Source: an uncultured Celeribacter sp. (GTDB taxonomy: Bacteria > Pseudomonadota > Alphaproteobacteria > Rhodobacterales > Rhodobacteraceae). Taken from it: a DNA stretch of 64,000 bases. Of the stretch, positions 61,028 through 64,000 are shown piece after piece. How positions within the stretch are numbered: the stretch's first letter is position 1; each line of letters opens with the position of its first letter. A program made the translations under genes and the position numbers. The stretch is taken from NCBI RefSeq assembly GCF_963675965.1, contig NZ_OY780935.1, forward strand, positions 2,406,501-2,470,500, read 5' to 3'. Below the pieces are notes generated by a model. It made no database searches, had not been told where the DNA came from, and saw only the letters and a list, made by a program, of their open reading frames with translations.

Positions 61028-61128
61028 GTAATTCCTCCTAAAGTCCCGCGAACGCATTTCTTCGACAAAGAGATTTGTCGCCTTAGGACGTTTAAAACTA
61101 TTGCCTAGTAACTAGACTCATGTCTAAT

Positions 61129-61157
61129 AGAACAAGCGTTCTGATGAACAGAACGTT
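61129..61157 (+). promoter_or_regulatory. Cluster of GAAC/GTTC half-sites upstream of the porin gene
   Basis: Within 29 bp: AGAAC-N4-GTTCT (61129-61142), GTTC-N4-GAAC (61138-61149) and AGAACGTT (61150-61157) overlap. They end 6 bp before the GGGAGGA ribosome site. Further dyads, CTAG-TAA-CTAG (61105-61115) and AGAC-TCAT-GTCT (61114-61125), lie just upstream. This dense set looks like a repressor site for the IclR or TetR regulator nearby; no proof. Confidence 0.55.
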
Positions 61158-61174
61158 ATTCAAGGGAGGAATGC

Positions 61175-62287
61175 ATGAAGAAAAATATTGTTATGGGGGC
61201 TGTGTTCGCCTGCTTGGCGCCGTCGATTGCTGCAGCAGAAATGACCACAACGTCCAGTCTGTGGGTCGGCTACGTCGATGATGGGTACGGGAATAGTGGA
61301 GAGTACGTCACAGGGGATTTTGACCTTAAGGGAAGCTATGATGTTGGTGCGGGCGTCAAGGCCGGTTTGGATGTCGGCTTCAACCTGACCTACGATGGGG
61401 CGACGGGTGCGCAGTTGGAGGGCGCGCTCGATGACTACACTGTCTCACTGGATTTCGGGCGTTTCGGCAAGCTGAGTTACACGTCGGAACAGCGCTGCGA
61501 TACCTTGCCGTATTTTCACGTCGATGGTCACGTGAAGCGGCCCGGAGAGCTCTATGATGGCGCGACGCCCGTCAATATCGCTGTGGTCCCAAAATACCGT
61601 TGTGTCGGTACGGGGGCCGCGCTGATCAATGCAGGGAACGGTGCGCCGGGTATTCTGTTGGCCAATGACTATCTCAAATACGAAAATCAATTCGGGGCCT
61701 GGGGTGTGGAAGCCTATTACGACCACAATCTGGCCTACGACGATGTCTCTGGCGATGATGCCGCGACTTTGGTGAACTTCGGAGATATGCCGGCGCAAGC
61801 CGAAATCACGCTGCGCTATAGCAGCAGTTTTGGGATCTATTCGGCCTCCGTCAATGATCTGGGGGACTTCAGTCTGATCGGCGTCCTGCCTTTGCCGAAA
61901 GCGGGCCTGACATTCGTCGCGTTCTATGAAAAGCAAAACACGGATGGAAACGATGAACTGTTTGGCGTGAACGCCTTGTGGCAGAGCCAAAATACCGGGA
62001 TCTTCCGCGGGCTTCACGGCCTCTACATGAAAGATGAAGTGGAAGACAAGCTCATCCTGCAGGCAAATTTCGGTGCGGACAACTGGAACTTCTCAGTCGT
62101 TGGGGACAGCGATGGAGACTATGCTATGGAAGGGGCCTACCAATTGTCGGAGCGCGCTTGGCTGACCGCCGGCTATGGCAGTTCCTTCGAGGCTGGCGAC
62201 GGCTTTGACTTGATGGAAAGCTTTCCCCCAACTGCCGCCGCAAGCCGTGATGCTGCATTTGAAATCGGCCTTCGTGTGAACCTCTGA
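61175..62287 (+). CDS. Outer-membrane porin-like barrel protein
   Basis: A 370-residue protein with signal peptide (KKNIVMGAVFACLAPSIAAAE, cleavage after AAA, shown here in part) and a mature part of alternating beta strands like general porins (GYVDDGYGNSGEYVTGDFDL, DYTVSLDFGRFGKLSYTSEQ). The last residues are FEIGLRVNL, ending in Leu instead of the usual Phe. Two Cys (QRCDT and KYRCVGT) could form a disulfide. Strong ribosome site GGGAGGA. Probably lets the substrate of the catabolic cluster through the outer membrane, and is regulated separately. Good confidence for a porin-type barrel. Confidence 0.83.
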   Translation: MKKNIVMGAVFACLAPSIAAAEMTTTSSLWVGYVDDGYGNSGEYVTGDFDLKGSYDVGAGVKAGLDVGFNLTYDGATGAQLEGALDDYTVSLDFGRFGKLSYTSEQRCDTLPYFHVDGHVKRPGELYDGATPVNIAVVPKYRCVGTGAALINAGNGAPGILLANDYLKYENQFGAWGVEAYYDHNLAYDDVSGDDAATLVNFGDMPAQAEITLRYSSSFGIYSASVNDLGDFSLIGVLPLPKAGLTFVAFYEKQNTDGNDELFGVNALWQSQNTGIFRGLHGLYMKDEVEDKLILQANFGADNWNFSVVGDSDGDYAMEGAYQLSERAWLTAGYGSSFEAGDGFDLMESFPPTAAASRDAAFEIGLRVNL

Positions 62288-62315
62288 TCCAGACCTGCGT
62301 CGATTTGCAGTAAGG

Positions 62316-62354
62316 CTGCGCGCTGTTCCTGTCGGGAGCGGTGCGCAGTCTTTT
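62316..62354 (+). terminator. Hairpin with T-run after the porin gene
   Basis: CTGCGCGCTGTTCC and GGGAGCGGTGCGCAG form a stem of about 14 bp with one mismatch and two G-T pairs, followed by TCTTTT. It sits 28 bp after the porin stop and before the convergent IclR gene. Confidence 0.65.
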
Positions 62355-62371
62355 CGGGCGCGCGCGCACTA

Positions 62372-63088
62372 TTATTCGGTTTTGGCAGGCCAGAAGCCGC
62401 CAAGCGCCAGAGTTGCCTGTTCTGCGGCGGCTTTCAAAAGTCGCGTCATATTCGGGATGGTCCCGGCGTTAAACCGGTCGAGCGGCCCTGAAAGCGACAG
62501 GGCCCCTGCAAACTGCAGGCCATTGCGGAAAACCGGTGCCGCGAGTGCTCCGCAGGCCGGATCGCGTTCCCCGATAGAGACCTGTACGAGTTCAGCAGAT
62601 GGATCAATGCGCGGGGTATCTTCCGAGAAATTACGAATGACTTTTCCTGGTGCGCCCTTGTCCAGAGGAAGAACCGAACCGGCACGGATTCGATCCAGCG
62701 TAGAATGGTGACTGTCTATCCTCAGCAGGCATACACGGGTCTGGGCGTCGCGCAAAAGATGAAAGGAAGCGCTTTCGCAACCGTTGTCGACCATATCTTG
62801 CATCAGGGGCAAAAGCACATCGGTGATCCGCAGCGACTTCTCATATGCGCGACCCAGATCATAGGCGAAATGGCTCAGGCCATAGGTATGATCTACATGT
62901 CGGGTCACCAGACCTGCCGCTTCCAGAGAGGCCAGCAGGCGCAAGCATGTGCTTTTATAAAAGCCGGTTCCTTCCGACAGTGCAGCCAGTGTGGGAGCCG
63001 CCTCGGACTGGGCAATAAATCTCACGATTTTCAGAGCGCGGTCTACAGCAGCGACTCCACCTGATGTCGTTTCAGTGTCTGTGCTCAT
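62372..63088 (-). CDS. IclR-family transcriptional regulator 2
   Basis: A 238-residue regulator: winged helix (about 12-70, TLAALSEGTGFYKSTCLRLL) and effector domain (about 80-230, with LPLDKGAPGKVIRNF and RDPACGALAAPVFRNG, the latter with a Cys often conserved in the family). It is convergent with the porin gene and tandem with the TetR gene. Its own upstream region has a 13-bp dyad TATTC-TGA-GAATA, suggesting autoregulation. High confidence in family; target operons are inferred. Confidence 0.93.
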   Translation of the reverse strand: MSTDTETTSGGVAAVDRALKIVRFIAQSEAAPTLAALSEGTGFYKSTCLRLLASLEAAGLVTRHVDHTYGLSHFAYDLGRAYEKSLRITDVLLPLMQDMVDNGCESASFHLLRDAQTRVCLLRIDSHHSTLDRIRAGSVLPLDKGAPGKVIRNFSEDTPRIDPSAELVQVSIGERDPACGALAAPVFRNGLQFAGALSLSGPLDRFNAGTIPNMTRLLKAAAEQATLALGGFWPAKTE

Positions 63089-63114
63089 AGTGTCTTTTGT
63101 GTACTGAACTGTCG

Positions 63115-63127
63115 TATTCTGAGAATA
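63115..63127 (-). promoter_or_regulatory. TATTCTGAGAATA dyad upstream of IclR regulator 2
   Basis: A perfect inverted repeat with a 3-bp centre, 27 bp before the IclR start codon, where a repressor could block its own transcription. It is in a 161-bp gap following the TetR gene. Assigned by position only. Confidence 0.45.
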
Positions 63128-63249
63128 GGGCGAAAGACGCGCTGAAACGAAGTCCGAGATTGAATTCTACATAAGACTAATTTGAACGTGGCCCAGTAGC
63201 AATGAATTGCAGAGGTTGCAGGTTGTGCGTTGATCTGTTTCGGGGATGT

Positions 63250-63852
63250 TCAGAACTCGTTCATCCAGCTGACCGTCAGCTCTTTGACCAGTTCACTGCG
63301 GTCAAAGGCCGTGTCGCGTGACAACCAGTGGAAAACGATACGGTCGAGCTGTGAGCACAGCAGCAGAAAGCGAAGCTTTGCGCGTTCCGGGCCGCACCGC
63401 ATTTTTCCGGTAAAATCGGGCGACGCCAAAAAGAACTCTTTCACGCCGGAGACCCAGACTTCCGCCAAGGCGGGATCGTCGGACAGAGCCTGATTCGAGG
63501 CGATGGCAAAATTCCGGTCCTCTTCCCAATGGGCCAGCATCCGGTCGAACCAAAGGCTGAGAGCCTCTTCGGAACATGGGTCAACCGCGTTCAGGGACCG
63601 ATAGTGTGGGATCATTTTTTCGATCAGCAGATCTTGCCAGGCAGCCGCGATCACCTCTGCCTTGTTGTTGAAATGAATGTAAAAAGTTGCGCGACTGGCG
63701 CCGGCTTCCCGGGTAATGTCTTGAATGGTTGCGTCCCGGTAGCCGTTTTCTGAAAAGACGTTGAAAGCGGCCTGGACCAGTTTCCGTCGCGTTTCCTGCT
63801 GTTGTTCAAACCGCAGAGACGACTTTGCTTTTTTCGGGGTAGAGACGGCCAT
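63250..63852 (-). CDS. TetR-family transcriptional regulator
   Basis: A 200-residue regulator with a classical TetR DNA-binding domain (about 20-68, RDATIQDITREAGASRATFY then IHFNNKAEVI) and a ligand domain of helices that shows no clear family (about 75-200). ATG at 63852. It lies between the ferredoxin-reductase-type gene (upstream on this strand, past a hairpin) and IclR regulator 2. It may respond to an aromatic compound or acyl-CoA. Family is certain. Confidence 0.94.
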   Translation of the reverse strand: MAVSTPKKAKSSLRFEQQQETRRKLVQAAFNVFSENGYRDATIQDITREAGASRATFYIHFNNKAEVIAAAWQDLLIEKMIPHYRSLNAVDPCSEEALSLWFDRMLAHWEEDRNFAIASNQALSDDPALAEVWVSGVKEFFLASPDFTGKMRCGPERAKLRFLLLCSQLDRIVFHWLSRDTAFDRSELVKELTVSWMNEF

Positions 63853-63872
63853 TGAACTTCCTTGTCAGGACG

Positions 63873-63898
63873 CCCGAGCCATGATGGCATGGCTCGGG
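63873..63898 (-). terminator. Strong hairpin between the reductase and TetR genes
   Basis: CCCGAGCCAT (63873-63882) pairs perfectly with ATGGCTCGGG (63889-63898) around a 6-nt loop. There is no T-run on either side, so it may be a processing or pause site. It begins 11 bp past the stop of the minus-strand reductase gene. Confidence 0.6.
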
Positions 63899-63909
63899 AC
63901 GTAAGAATA

Positions 63910-64000
63910 TTACAAATCGAGTACGAGCTTTGCACCGCATGCGCGGGAAACGCAAATCATCATTGATTGGCCAGCTTCCTTTTCGCTTTCGGTGAGTACG
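63910..64000 (-). CDS. C-terminal end of a ferredoxin-reductase-type (VanB/PDR family) protein, partial
   Basis: Only the last 29 codons fall in the window. They read VLTESEKEAGQSMMICVSRA and then CGAKLVLDL before TAA. This is the usual end of phthalate-dioxygenase-reductase/VanB proteins, where the plant-type 2Fe-2S domain closes with a Cys in a MxxCVSRA context. Such reductases feed electrons to a Rieske oxygenase, which should lie beyond the right edge. It supports an aromatic-catabolism setting. Short evidence, so moderate confidence. Confidence 0.7.
   Translation of the reverse strand, partial: VLTESEKEAGQSMMICVSRACGAKLVLDL

Overview
The window looks like a chromosomal segment of a Roseobacter/Rhodobacteraceae-type alphaproteobacterium. 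The inference rests on high-GC coding DNA, the puuE/uraH/puuD urate genes, an acs-actP locus carrying DUF294 and exonuclease genes, a BapA-type adhesin with its own type I secretion system, and dense two-way packing of genes. I see no rRNA, tRNA, CRISPR array, insertion sequence or integrase.

Layout. (1) 1-2329: urate/ureide catabolism, with a partial puuE divergent from uraH-puuD. (2) 2326-7430: a small channel-like membrane protein, galM-dgoK sugar genes, and a copper chaperone divergent from a copper-exporting P-type ATPase. (3) 7727-15700: a four-gene unit of a surface adhesin (BapA-like N-terminus and seven Ig-like repeats) followed by its TolC-like, ABC and HlyD-like export components. 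(4) 15721-25500: a NUDIX gene, then an acetate uptake/activation locus on the minus strand (acs, DUF4212, actP, cNMP/CBS/DUF294 protein, small membrane protein, orphan response regulator, and a membrane protein joining a degenerate histidine-kinase-like core to a DnaQ-type exonuclease). (5) 25740-38228: exopolysaccharide genes in two opposed blocks. One holds an unknown anchor protein, an O-antigen-ligase-like protein, a PPP-type phosphatase and a tyrosine autokinase. The other holds wza-wzb-wzc. A WecA/MraY-like initiating transferase lies between them, and no other glycosyltransferase is present. (6) 39057-49972: a 2414-residue secreted protein built of about 14 DUF11-like repeats, overlapped by a gene for a 1208-residue outer-membrane barrel, closed by a strong terminator. 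(7) 49995-64000: a catabolic region, probably for aromatic or related ring compounds. It contains a cyclase-family hydrolase, 3-hydroxyacyl-CoA dehydrogenase, AtoE-like transporter, YciI, muconolactone-isomerase-like protein, SDR, enol-lactonase-like hydrolase, extradiol dioxygenase, FAH-family enzyme, FAD monooxygenase, porin, and LysR, two IclR and TetR regulators. It ends in the last codons of a ferredoxin-reductase-type protein.

How the parts fit. The centre of the window is mostly about the cell surface: a type I secreted adhesin, a capsule/EPS export machine with two tyrosine kinases and two phosphatases, and a giant repeat protein paired with a barrel. The right end is a regulated catabolic island with its own porin and transporter. 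The best candidates for under-described systems are the DUF11-giant/barrel pair and the pseudokinase-exonuclease beside acs/actP. Intergenic regions next to the adhesin, EPS, giant-protein and catabolic genes carry perfect dyads that look like operators. All functional calls are from reading translated sequence and motifs; no database search was possible.
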